Shown here one piece after another: positions 1 through 11,605 of a stretch of DNA of 64,000 nucleotides. Both the position numbers and the translations under genes were made by a program. Source of the DNA: Mycobacterium sp. D16Q14 (lineage in GTDB: Bacteria > Actinomycetota > Actinomycetes > Mycobacteriales > Mycobacteriaceae); contig MAEX01000009.1 in NCBI GenBank assembly GCA_002013415.1, forward strand, positions 62,001-126,000, given 5' to 3'. Positions within the stretch are counted from its first letter, which is position 1. Every line of letters begins with the position of its first letter. The notes under the pieces were generated by a model, which had not been told where the DNA came from, made no database searches, and was given only the letters and a program-made list of their open reading frames with translations.

Positions 1-290
1 ACCAGTTGGCCGTCGAGGCGATCGTGTGGCGCACCTATGAAGACTCGCTGCCGGCCGACGGCGTGGAGACGACCATCCAGGGTCACCGTGCGGCCGAGTA
101 CAACATCATGAAACCGACGGACTGGAACAACCAGTGGTGGGTGTCCTGCATGATCACCTTCAAGACGAGTTACGGCGTGGTCCAGCAGTCGCTGTACTAC
201 GCATCCCAGAAGTACTCCCCCGACGGCCCCGGCTGTCTCGTGGAAAACCGCCGGGTCGCAAACATTCTCGCGCCCGCCTACAAGTTCTGA
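1..290 (+). CDS. C-terminal part of an unidentified, probably secreted protein
   Basis: The reading frame is open from the left edge (first full codon at 3) and ends in TGA at 288-290, so only the last 95 residues are in the window. The visible part is mixed alpha/beta-like, rich in aromatic residues (a WNNQWW stretch near residue 40), with two cysteines (in SCMI and GPGCL) that could form a disulfide. That fits an exported mycobacterial protein, but no family is recognised and the N-terminus with any signal peptide lies outside. A TTG at 6 is an internal codon rather than a convincing start. Confidence 0.6.
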   Translation, partial: QLAVEAIVWRTYEDSLPADGVETTIQGHRAAEYNIMKPTDWNNQWWVSCMITFKTSYGVVQQSLYYASQKYSPDGPGCLVENRRVANILAPAYKF

Positions 291-302
291 GACCGGGCCG
301 GT

Positions 303-572
303 TTAGCCGCGCGCCGCGATGCGCGCCTGCACCTCGGGACGCCGCAGCGGAGGCACCGTCCTGGGTGGCTGCCGACGTGCCGGCAACGACGCCAGCAGAC
401 GCATTGTCGTGGCCGTCACCTCCGCCACCGCGTACTCAAACGCTTCCCGGTTGGCATCGGAGGTCTTCTGAATCCCGCTGATCTTGCGGACGTACTGCCG
501 CGCCGCAGCCTCGATCTCCTGGTCGGTCGCGGCAGGTTCTAGCCCGCGTAGTTCGGTGATGTTCCTGCACAT
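303..572 (-). CDS. DUF2277 family protein
   Basis: An 89-residue protein starting MCRNITELRGLEP, the typical opening of the DUF2277 family (MCRNI plus a short helical domain, with an IRKISG/VRKISG-like motif, here VRKISGIQKTS). The family has no established function; its small basic helical domain has been compared with nucleic-acid-binding folds. I chose the ATG at 572 because the family begins at MCRNI; the frame stays open upstream to 620 but those residues do not resemble the family. It lies tail-to-tail with the partial gene at the left edge and diverges from the acyl-CoA dehydrogenase operon. Confidence 0.85.
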   Translation of the reverse strand: MCRNITELRGLEPAATDQEIEAAARQYVRKISGIQKTSDANREAFEYAVAEVTATTMRLLASLPARRQPPRTVPPLRRPEVQARIAARG

Positions 573-641
573 ACCTACGACAGTAGGAAGACAATCCGGA
601 AGACGCCATGCCCCACCCACTGGTTAGTTTGCGTGCGCGTG

Positions 642-647
642 TATACG
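642..647 (+). promoter_or_regulatory. Possible -10 element for a leaderless acyl-CoA dehydrogenase mRNA
   Basis: TATACG ends six bases before the ATG at 654, the spacing expected if transcription begins on the A of the start codon. No Shine-Dalgarno sequence is visible before this ATG, and leaderless mRNAs are common in mycobacteria. No good -35 hexamer is seen. This is an inference from spacing only. Confidence 0.3.
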
Positions 648-653
648 TAAGTC

Positions 654-1883
654 ATGCCAGTGACGTCATCGCAGTCGTCTAGCGCGGGATCCAACGCTCG
701 TTCATCGCAGCGCGACCGGGTCGCCGCCGCCGCGCACGAGGTTCTCGCCGCACACCCCCCTTCCTCCACCCCGGTCACCGAGCTGCTCGGCGCCGTCTAC
801 GACGCGGGCCTGGCCTGGGTCCAGTTCCCGGTTGGCCTGGGCGGTCTCAACGCACCACCCGCGCTGCAGGCCATCTCCGATACCATCCTGCGCGCAGCGG
901 GCATGCCGGATCCGTTGTTCATCAACGTGATCGGGTACGGCATGGCGGCTCCCACAGTGCTCGCACACGGACAGCCCGAACTGACCCAGCGGATTCTGCG
1001 TCCGCTGTTCACGGGTGAGGAACTCTGGTGTCAGCTGTTCAGTGAGCCCGGCGCCGGATCCGATCTCGCGGGCCTGGCCACCCGCGCGGTCCGTGACGGC
1101 GACGACTGGATCATCAACGGCCAGAAGGTGTGGACCTCGGGCGCTCATCAGGCGCGCTGGGCGCTTCTGGTGGCGCGAAGCAATCCCGACGTGCCCAAGC
1201 ACCGCGGCCTGACCTACTTCGTGGTCGATATGACCGATCCCGGCGTCGAAGTACGTCCGCTGCGTCAGATGACCGGTGACGCCGAGTTCAACGAGGTGTA
1301 CCTCACCGATGTCCGCATCCCGGATGCATACCGCCTGGGCAATGAGGGCGACGGCTGGCGAGTCTCGATGACGACGCTGATGAACGAACGCAGTGCGCTG
1401 GGCGGGGCGTTCGACCACGGCCGTGGCGGCGGATCGATTGGCAATGCCCTGAGTCTCTGGAAGCAGCGACCCGACCTGCATACCCCCGAGCTGCGGGCCA
1501 AGCTGACGAACCTGTTCGTGCGCTCGGAGGGAAACCGCTACGGCACCCAGATGCGGATCGCCGCCCAGGGCGATGCACCGATGGGGCCGGAGGGCTCGAT
1601 CGGCAAGCTGATGGGCGCCGAGCTCAACCAGCAGATCTACGACTTCTGCGTCGAACTGCTGGGTATTGAGGCAACCCTGTACGCCTCCTACGACATGCGG
1701 CGCGTCGTCGAGGATGACCGCCGCGCCGACACCATGTGGGCGTTCCTGCGGTCCAAAGCCAACACCATCGAGGGCGGCACCTCCGACGTGATGCGCAACA
1801 TCATCGGAGAACGCGTGCTCGGATTACCCGGCGATATCCGGGTTGATACCGACAAAGCGTGGAAGGACGTGCCCCGCGGATGA
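654..1883 (+). CDS. Acyl-CoA dehydrogenase, catalytic-type subunit
   Basis: A 409-residue FAD-dependent acyl-CoA dehydrogenase that introduces an alpha,beta double bond into an acyl-CoA in the cytosol. Seen: the FSEPGAGSDLAGL flavin-binding motif near residue 128, the central beta domain (WIINGQKVWTSGAH), and the C-terminal IEGGTSDVMRNIIGERVLG stretch, which carries the Glu expected as catalytic base. Its stop overlaps the ATG of a second acyl-CoA dehydrogenase (ATGA), and a crotonase follows the same way. Paired unequal subunits are typical of the alpha2-beta2 FadE enzymes of mycobacterial steroid or side-chain degradation, so I infer a heteromer. The substrate is unknown. Confidence 0.88.
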   Translation: MPVTSSQSSSAGSNARSSQRDRVAAAAHEVLAAHPPSSTPVTELLGAVYDAGLAWVQFPVGLGGLNAPPALQAISDTILRAAGMPDPLFINVIGYGMAAPTVLAHGQPELTQRILRPLFTGEELWCQLFSEPGAGSDLAGLATRAVRDGDDWIINGQKVWTSGAHQARWALLVARSNPDVPKHRGLTYFVVDMTDPGVEVRPLRQMTGDAEFNEVYLTDVRIPDAYRLGNEGDGWRVSMTTLMNERSALGGAFDHGRGGGSIGNALSLWKQRPDLHTPELRAKLTNLFVRSEGNRYGTQMRIAAQGDAPMGPEGSIGKLMGAELNQQIYDFCVELLGIEATLYASYDMRRVVEDDRRADTMWAFLRSKANTIEGGTSDVMRNIIGERVLGLPGDIRVDTDKAWKDVPRG

Positions 1884-2992
1884 GTGAATTCGAGTTCACC
1901 GAAGAGCACGGCGACCTGCGCGCGCTCGTGCGCAGTTGGTGCCAACGTGTCTGGACACCCGAGCACGTGCGCCAGATCGCCGATGCGGGCGCCGTCGACC
2001 TGGATGCCTGGCGCGCCCTGGGCTCCGAGCTTGGCGTGGTGGGACTGAGCTTGCCCGAAGAGCATGGCGGCGGCGGCCTGGGCGTTATCGAATTGTCCAT
2101 CGTGGCAGAGGAACTGGGGCGCACACTGGCGTGTCTACCGTGGATATCGAGTGCCGCGCTGGGCGCTACCGCGCTGGCGGCCAGCGGCGACAGCGACGCC
2201 CTTGCCGAATGGGTTCCCGAGCTAGCCTCCGGCGACAAGACGATCACGCTGGCCGGTGGCCGCACCCGGTTGGCCGATGCCATCACCGTGTCCGCCGAAT
2301 CCGACGCCGACGGATGGAAGCTCACCGGGGACGCCGAGCACGTTCCGGACGGCGCGACCGCCGACGTGATGCTGGTGCTCGCCGATACTGACGCGGGCCC
2401 AACCCTTTTCGCGGTCGACGGAAACGCAACCGGCGTCGACCGGCACGCGCTGGCCACGCTGGATCTGACCCGGCGCCAGGCCAACATCCACTTCGACTCC
2501 GCTCCCGCACGCGTTATCGGCGAGCAGGGCCAGGGCGCGGATGTCGTAACCAAGGCAGTCGACGTCGCCGCCACCGTGCTCGCGGCCGAACAAGCCGGTA
2601 TCGCCGCCCACATGCTGGATGTGACAACCGAGTACGCCAAGTCCCGAATTCAGTTCGGGCGGATCATCGGGTCGTTCCAAGCCGTCAAACACCGCCTCGC
2701 CGATATGGCCGCTGCGGCCGGGAACGTGCGTGGCGCCGCCTATCACGCGGCCTGGTCGCATGACGACCCGAGCCTTGATGATCCCGCGCTGGCCACCAGC
2801 ATCGCCCAGCAGGTGGCATCGGCCGGTGCGGTAGAGGTAACTGCCAAGGCCATTCAGAGCCATGGCGGCATCGGATTCACCTGGGAACACCCGGCCCATC
2901 TGTATTACAAACGGGCCGTTAGCAATTCGGCACTCTTCGGAGGCCGTGCCGTCCACACCGAACGTATCGCCAAGGAGGTTATCGACGCATGA
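1880..2992 (+). CDS. Acyl-CoA dehydrogenase, partner subunit lacking the usual catalytic Glu region
   Basis: A 370-residue acyl-CoA dehydrogenase fold protein. The start at 1880 (MSEFEFTEEH) overlaps the previous stop as ATGA. The N-terminal helical domain (LPEEHGGGGLGVIELSIVAEELGR) and C-terminal domain (YAKSRIQFGRIIGSFQAVKH; IQSHGGIGFTWEHPAH) are recognisable. The C-terminal region has GGIGFTWEHPAHLYYKRA instead of the EGT-type motif with the catalytic base, as seen in the non-catalytic subunit of FadE26/27- or FadE28/29-like heterotetramers. Partnership with the upstream gene is inferred from coupling and from this complementarity. Confidence 0.86.
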   Translation: MSEFEFTEEHGDLRALVRSWCQRVWTPEHVRQIADAGAVDLDAWRALGSELGVVGLSLPEEHGGGGLGVIELSIVAEELGRTLACLPWISSAALGATALAASGDSDALAEWVPELASGDKTITLAGGRTRLADAITVSAESDADGWKLTGDAEHVPDGATADVMLVLADTDAGPTLFAVDGNATGVDRHALATLDLTRRQANIHFDSAPARVIGEQGQGADVVTKAVDVAATVLAAEQAGIAAHMLDVTTEYAKSRIQFGRIIGSFQAVKHRLADMAAAAGNVRGAAYHAAWSHDDPSLDDPALATSIAQQVASAGAVEVTAKAIQSHGGIGFTWEHPAHLYYKRAVSNSALFGGRAVHTERIAKEVIDA

Positions 2993-3747
2993 CCGAACAG
3001 ATTCTCTTGACGCAGACCGAGGACCGGATCTGCACCATCACGCTGAACCGGCCGCAGGCCCGTAATGCGCTGAGCAAGGCACTCGGTGAGGAGATCGTCA
3101 AGGCCGTCACTGCGGCCGACGCCGACACCGACGTTGACGTGATGATCCTGACCGCCGCCGACCCGGTGTTCTGCGCAGGCGTCGACCTCAAGGAACTGGG
3201 CAGCGGTGATCGTGCCGACACCCTGGACCCCTGGTGGCCAGAGCTGTCCAAGCCCGTCATCGGCGCCATCAACGGGGCCGCCGTCACCGGCGGCTTGGAG
3301 CTGGCGCTGGCCTGTGACATCTTGATCGCTTCGGAGAAGGCACGTTTTGCCGATACCCATGCACGTGTTGGCATCCTGCCCACCTGGGGGCTGACCACCC
3401 TGCTGCCGCTCTCGGTGGGACGCGGGCTGGCACGGCGCATGAGCCTCACCGGCGACTACCTCTCGGCCGACGACGCGTTACGCGCGGGTCTGGTCACCGA
3501 GGTGGTTGCCCATGAGGAGCTGCTGCCGGCGGCCAAGCGGCTCGCCGCGACAATCGCCGGAAACAACCAGCCCGCGGTGCGCGAGCTTCTGGCCTCCTAC
3601 CGCCGCATCGAGTCCGAGCTCGTCGGCAACGGTCTGCAGGTGGCCCTCGATGACGCCCATCGGTGGATCGAGCAGAACTCCATCGCCGAGGGTGTGGAGG
3701 AACGTCGCGCAGCCATCATGGCGCGCGGTCGCAGCCAGAACGCCTAA
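2989..3747 (+). CDS. Enoyl-CoA hydratase/isomerase (crotonase) family protein
   Basis: A 252-residue crotonase. The oxyanion-hole motif (VFCAGVDLKELG, residues about 61-72) and second loop (NGAAVTGGLELALACD) are present. Of the two glutamates used by true enoyl-CoA hydratases, the first is kept (GGLELA) but the second position appears to be His in FADTHARVGILP. The enzyme may therefore be a specialised crotonase rather than a standard hydratase. It is coupled by ATGA overlap to the acyl-CoA dehydrogenase pair and should act on their product. Its tail overlaps the end of the convergent acetyltransferase gene. Confidence 0.85.
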   Translation: MTEQILLTQTEDRICTITLNRPQARNALSKALGEEIVKAVTAADADTDVDVMILTAADPVFCAGVDLKELGSGDRADTLDPWWPELSKPVIGAINGAAVTGGLELALACDILIASEKARFADTHARVGILPTWGLTTLLPLSVGRGLARRMSLTGDYLSADDALRAGLVTEVVAHEELLPAAKRLAATIAGNNQPAVRELLASYRRIESELVGNGLQVALDDAHRWIEQNSIAEGVEERRAAIMARGRSQNA

Positions 3748-4349
3748 CGGTCGAAGCGGTACAGGGCGATCCGGCGGTCCGGCCGAATATCGAACTCGCC
3801 CATGGCGACCCACTCAAGCCGAGTGAGCACCCGGTGGATCGGCGGGTTGTCGGCCGCCGGTTCGGCCATCATCCGGCGGCATGCGGGATCAGCGGCGAAC
3901 ACCGCGAACGGCAACAGCCGGATCCACTCGGAGATGACGCCGCGACCCAGGTGTTCGGTGGATGCGGTCGCGATGTGAAATCCCGTGTCGTGCGGATGGG
4001 AGTCGTAGATCCGCGCGATCTCATCCCGGGCGGCACGGTATATCTCTACGTAGCCCGCCTCAACGCCGTCCACCGAGAGAATGCACGGCAGCGAATAGTG
4101 GCCGGCCAGCCGGTACGAGGAGTCCTCCCGCCACTTCGCGGCCGACCACGGCTGCTCCCAGGTTTCCAGCAGATGTGGCCGGGAGAACCATTCGCTGAGC
4201 AGCGCCGGGTCCGAACTCTCGGGATCCACCAGGCGCAGCCCATAACGGGTGCCCGCGAATGAAGGCAATGGCGGCGGCCCGGCCTCGATGACCTCGGCTG
4301 CGACATCCGTGATCTCACGAACGATGCGGAAACCGGCGGGGGTGTTCAT
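3744..4349 (-). CDS. GNAT acyltransferase of the MbtK/IucB type
   Basis: About 201 residues from the ATG at 4349 (MNTPAGFRIVRE); the frame can also open at a GTG at 4430, directly after the upstream stop. The body matches the IucB/MbtK-like siderophore acyltransferase pattern: FSRPHLLETWEQPW, YSLPCILSVDGVEAGYVEIY, YDSHPHDTGFHIAT and a closing RRIALYRF. M. tuberculosis MbtK N-acylates the hydroxylysine of mycobactin. No mycobactin synthetase gene lies nearby, so a role in siderophore acylation is a family inference. It is separated from the upstream 73-residue membrane protein gene by about 80 bases and may be cotranscribed with it. Confidence 0.75.
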   Translation of the reverse strand: MNTPAGFRIVREITDVAAEVIEAGPPPLPSFAGTRYGLRLVDPESSDPALLSEWFSRPHLLETWEQPWSAAKWREDSSYRLAGHYSLPCILSVDGVEAGYVEIYRAARDEIARIYDSHPHDTGFHIATASTEHLGRGVISEWIRLLPFAVFAADPACRRMMAEPAADNPPIHRVLTRLEWVAMGEFDIRPDRRIALYRFDR

Positions 4350-4430
4350 CAGCCCGGCGGCTCCGTTCGATCGATACTGCACGTGGTCAGCCCACATTCT
4401 ACGAACGTCCGCCGAGGTGGCCGGCAACAC

Positions 4431-4652
4431 CTACATCAGGTGCGGCGTCTCCTTGTGGACTTTGTGGTCGTGATGCACCGTGCCGCCCACCACCGCAAAT
4501 CCGAGCCCCGCCGTGACCAATAGTGCGATGGCCGCCACCATTCCCCAGCCGTGATGTCCGGAGGCCAACGCCGCCAGCCCCAACGCGGTGATCGTGACCG
4601 ACACCAGCCCCAGGAAGTAGCCGGTCCACACGGCAAATCGATCAAGGTTCAT
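4431..4652 (-). CDS. Small membrane protein, two predicted helices
   Basis: A 73-residue protein. I chose the ATG at 4652 because an AGGAGGTG ribosome-binding site sits seven bases upstream; the longer frame to 4670 lacks one. Two hydrophobic stretches (about residues 8-28 and 33-55) are followed by a His/Lys-rich tail (VHHDHKVHKETPH) that could touch metal or lipid head groups. No family is recognised. It reads away from a CRP-like dyad and the 122-residue Pro/Tyr-rich protein gene. Confidence 0.7.
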   Translation of the reverse strand: MNLDRFAVWTGYFLGLVSVTITALGLAALASGHHGWGMVAAIALLVTAGLGFAVVGGTVHHDHKVHKETPHLM

Positions 4653-4696
4653 TTCGAAACACCTCCTCATCCAGCGTTTCCCAGAATACTCCGCAA

Positions 4697-4710
4697 GTGA
4701 TGTGGATCAC
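4697..4710. promoter_or_regulatory. CRP-like operator (GTGA-N6-TCAC)
   Basis: GTGATGTGGATCAC is a perfect match to the GTGA-N6-TCAC core bound by mycobacterial CRP/GlxR-type cAMP regulators. It lies 45 bases upstream of the divergent minus-strand start (4652) and 62 bases upstream of the plus-strand start (4773), so it could control either or both. Binding is inferred from the motif alone. Confidence 0.45.
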
Positions 4711-4729
4711 ATAGCCGAGCGCTGGCAAA

Positions 4730-4748
4730 CTCCCGATATCATCGGGAG
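4730..4748. repeat. Perfect 8-bp inverted repeat in the leader of the 122-residue protein
   Basis: CTCCCGAT-ATC-ATCGGGAG has 8-bp arms and a 3-base loop, ending 24 bases before the ATG at 4773. It could be an operator or an mRNA hairpin just upstream of the ribosome-binding site (AGGGGGAGAAAG). Confidence 0.5.
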
Positions 4749-4772
4749 AGCTACGCGATCAGGGGGAGAAAG

Positions 4773-5141
4773 ATGTCGTACCCACAGCAATATCCGGCCG
4801 CCGCCCCCAGGTACTTTCAGGTACGGCTGACCAGGCACACCGGGATGCTGATCATGTTCAGCACTCGGTCGTACACGATCACCGGGACACTCGAGCAATG
4901 CGAGGCCGCCTACCGTGACGCGCAGACCCATAATCTGGCCGCCGGGTGGTGGAGCTTCCTGTCCATCCTCGTCATGAACTGGGTCGCGATCTTCGGAAAT
5001 ATGGGCCAGATCAGACAGATTCGGCGTCTGGCAGCGCAGCCCCCGACATACCAGGGCTACCCACCGGCGGGATACCCGCCGCCTGCCGGATATCCACCAC
5101 CGCAGTACCCGCAGTACCCGCAGTACCCCCCGGCGCACTGA
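4773..5141 (+). CDS. Membrane-associated protein with Pro/Tyr-rich tail
   Basis: A 122-residue protein with a clear ribosome-binding site (GGGGGAG). It has a short MSYPQQYPAAAP head, a soluble stretch, one hydrophobic segment (about residues 58-75, WWSFLSILVMNWVAIFGNM) and a C-terminal tail from about residue 94 made of YPPAG/YPPP/QYP repeats. Such tails are common in actinobacterial membrane proteins. No family is recognised. The upstream CRP-like site suggests carbon- or cAMP-linked control. Confidence 0.75.
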   Translation: MSYPQQYPAAAPRYFQVRLTRHTGMLIMFSTRSYTITGTLEQCEAAYRDAQTHNLAAGWWSFLSILVMNWVAIFGNMGQIRQIRRLAAQPPTYQGYPPAGYPPPAGYPPPQYPQYPQYPPAH

Positions 5142-6449
5142 TCACGAGCCGGTTCCCGGCACTGCCCAGCGGCCCGACGCCGTGCGCCATCCGACCAACA
5201 GCAGCCGCAGCGCCAGGAAAAGGGTGAGCCCGGACCAGATTCCGGCGAGCCCCCACCCGAAGGCCAGCGACAACCACACGAGGGGCAAGAACCCGCACAG
5301 CGCGCTGATCATGGTGGCGTTACGCATGAACCGCGCGTCGGCGGCACCCAACAGCACCCCGTCCAGCGCGAACACGAGACCCGAAATCGGCAACTGGCAC
5401 ACCAGGAACCACCACGGCACGTGCATCTGATGCAACACCGTGGCATCGGAAGTGAACAGCCCTGGCAATACCGGAGCACCGAGGGCAAGAAGGGCCGCCA
5501 GTACTACCGCGAAACCCAGTGAGAACGCCGTCACTCTCCACGCCACCGATTTGGCCTCCGGTACCCGGCCTGCCCCCAACGCGGCACCGACGAGGGTCTG
5601 CGCCGCGATAGCAAGTGAATCAAGAACCAGCGCAAGAAAACTCCACATCTGCAGGACCACCTGATGCGCTGCCAGCGCTGCCGCCCCACACCGCGCGGCC
5701 ACGGCCGCGGCACTGATGAAGCAGGCCTGGAACGCCAGACTGCGTACCAGCAGGTCGCGCGCCAGCACCAGCTGTGCGCGGAGCACCGGAGGATCCATCC
5801 GGAGCCGAACGCGCTCGGCGTGCAGGGCGCGCAGGAAGAGGATCGCGGCCAGCCACTGCCCGACCAGATTGGCAACGGCAGACCCCGCCACACCCATCCG
5901 GGGCGCCCCGAGCAATCCGTAGATCAGCACCGGGCACAGCACTGCCGAAACCGCAAAGCCGACAATCACATACCGCAACGGCCTGACCGTGTTCTGCACT
6001 CCCCTCATCCACCCGTTACCGGCGAGCGAGACCAGAATTGCGGGCGCCGCGAAGACGGCGATGCGCACCCACGTCAGGCCCTGGGCAGCCACATCGGGTG
6101 CCGCGGCGATGGCCCGGACCACGGGTCCGGCAGCCATATTCACGATGAGCACCAGGGCAGCCCCGATAAGGAGCGCCAACCAGGTCGCCTGCGCACCCTC
6201 ATGGACCGCGCCCGGGCGATCACCGGAGCCGAATAGTCGTGCCGCACGGGCGGTAGTGCCGTACGACAAGAAGGTCAACTGCGTTCCGACGAGCGAAAGC
6301 ACCAATCCGCCGACGGCCAATCCCGCCAACGGCACCGCGCCCAGACGACCCACCATGGCGATATCGAAAAGCAAGTACAACGGTTCGGCCGCCAGCACAC
6401 CCAACGCGGGCACCGACAAAGCGATGATTCGGCGGGCCAGTCCAGACAT
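5142..6449 (-). CDS. dinF: MATE family efflux transporter (DinF-like)
   Basis: About 435 residues with some twelve hydrophobic segments and MATE-family features: PLYLLFDIAMVGRLGAVPLAGLAVGG at the N-terminus, then a repeated architecture. It should export cationic compounds using a proton or sodium gradient across the inner membrane. I chose the ATG at 6449 (MSGLARRII); a TTG overlapping the nrnA stop region is an alternative. It is the last gene of the rimP-nusA-infB-rbfA-nrnA operon, matching Rv2836c in M. tuberculosis. Confidence 0.85.
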   Translation of the reverse strand: MSGLARRIIALSVPALGVLAAEPLYLLFDIAMVGRLGAVPLAGLAVGGLVLSLVGTQLTFLSYGTTARAARLFGSGDRPGAVHEGAQATWLALLIGAALVLIVNMAAGPVVRAIAAAPDVAAQGLTWVRIAVFAAPAILVSLAGNGWMRGVQNTVRPLRYVIVGFAVSAVLCPVLIYGLLGAPRMGVAGSAVANLVGQWLAAILFLRALHAERVRLRMDPPVLRAQLVLARDLLVRSLAFQACFISAAAVAARCGAAALAAHQVVLQMWSFLALVLDSLAIAAQTLVGAALGAGRVPEAKSVAWRVTAFSLGFAVVLAALLALGAPVLPGLFTSDATVLHQMHVPWWFLVCQLPISGLVFALDGVLLGAADARFMRNATMISALCGFLPLVWLSLAFGWGLAGIWSGLTLFLALRLLLVGWRTASGRWAVPGTGS

Positions 6450-6468
6450 TCCGGCCGTGCCGGTGGCG

Positions 6469-7927
<1,459 letters not shown>

Positions 7928-7928
7928 C

Positions 7929-10691
<2,763 letters not shown>

Positions 10692-10779
10692 TGCTCTCCT
10701 GTCTGCGAGGCAGCGGCTTCAGGCGCCGTGCCTCGTGTTAGCTGTGATGGACGATCATCATCGACGCTTCACGGTGTGC

Positions 10780-11097
10780 TCATTGTTTGTCGTTGCCAAT
10801 CTCTTGGTATTGCTCAACAAGTTCGAAGACCGCGGAGGTATCCGGGTTCCCGCTGATCCGGAGCGCTCGCGCGAACGCTCGCCGCTTTACCGCCAAGTGG
10901 TAACACTGCGCCGACCGATGCAACCACGCACCTCGGCCGGGCAGTCTGCGACGGGTATCGACAACAACATGTCGATCATCCGTAGCAACCACACGAAGCA
11001 GATCTGCAGCCAACTCTCGCCCCCGGCATCCCACACATGTCCGTACCGGTTTACCGGTTTGCGCATGTGCGAACACCGAAGTCTCGCGCTGGATCAC
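10780..11097 (-). CDS. YlxR family RNA-binding protein (DUF448)
   Basis: A 105-residue protein with the YlxR signature PVRTCVGCRGRELAADLLRV and the GRGAWLH motif, matching the Rv2840c position. YlxR proteins sit between nusA and infB in most bacteria; members bind RNA or the nucleoid and affect transcription. Here it is separated from nusA by the three-gene nitric-oxide cassette. It may start a few codons into the frame; its N-terminal MIQRETSVFAHA is poorly conserved. Confidence 0.88.
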   Translation of the reverse strand: MIQRETSVFAHAQTGKPVRTCVGCRGRELAADLLRVVATDDRHVVVDTRRRLPGRGAWLHRSAQCYHLAVKRRAFARALRISGNPDTSAVFELVEQYQEIGNDKQ

Positions 11098-11170
11098 GGC
11101 TTAGTCTACCGTCCGCGACACCTTATTTATGAATCGGCCCACAGCCTCGAATGACAGGGGTGTATTCCGG

Positions 11171-11605
11171 TTATCGAACCCCCGCCGCGACGAGCACCAC
11201 CACACCGACCAAAGCCAGTGTCTTGATGCCCTCGAGCGCGACATACGCCAGGTGTATCCGACTGCGTCCGGCGTGCTCCACTCCGTCGCGGATCGCGTTG
11301 GTTCGTCTCATCATGGCTGGTCGTACCGCCGCTAGCTGGATTGCCAGACACACCCATGCCACGATCACCGCCGCGATCACACCGGCGGCGGGATTGCCCG
11401 CCACCGTCAGCACCACCAGAGCGGAAGCCACGACGCACTCCACCCCGTTGAGCGCACGGAACACCAGGCGACCTATCGCGAGTCCCACGTGGATCGTCAC
11501 ACCCGGCGCCCGGAACTTCAGTGGTGCCTCAATGAACGAGATCGCCACCACCAAGCCCAACCAGAATGCGGCCAGCGCTGCCACACCTACATCTGTGCGC
11601 GTCAC
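11171..11605 (-). CDS. Four-helix membrane protein coupled to flavohemoglobin
   Basis: A 144-residue protein with four hydrophobic segments (about residues 7-27, 55-77, 78-98, 120-142) and a polar loop with RPAMMRRTNAIRDGVEHAGRS. The GTG start at 11605 overlaps the hmp stop as GTGA, so translation is coupled. No family is recognised. Its place as third gene after nsrR and hmp implies a role in the nitric-oxide response, for example in respiratory or membrane protection, but this is inference from context only. Confidence 0.7.
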   Translation of the reverse strand: MTRTDVGVAALAAFWLGLVVAISFIEAPLKFRAPGVTIHVGLAIGRLVFRALNGVECVVASALVVLTVAGNPAAGVIAAVIVAWVCLAIQLAAVRPAMMRRTNAIRDGVEHAGRSRIHLAYVALEGIKTLALVGVVVLVAAGVR

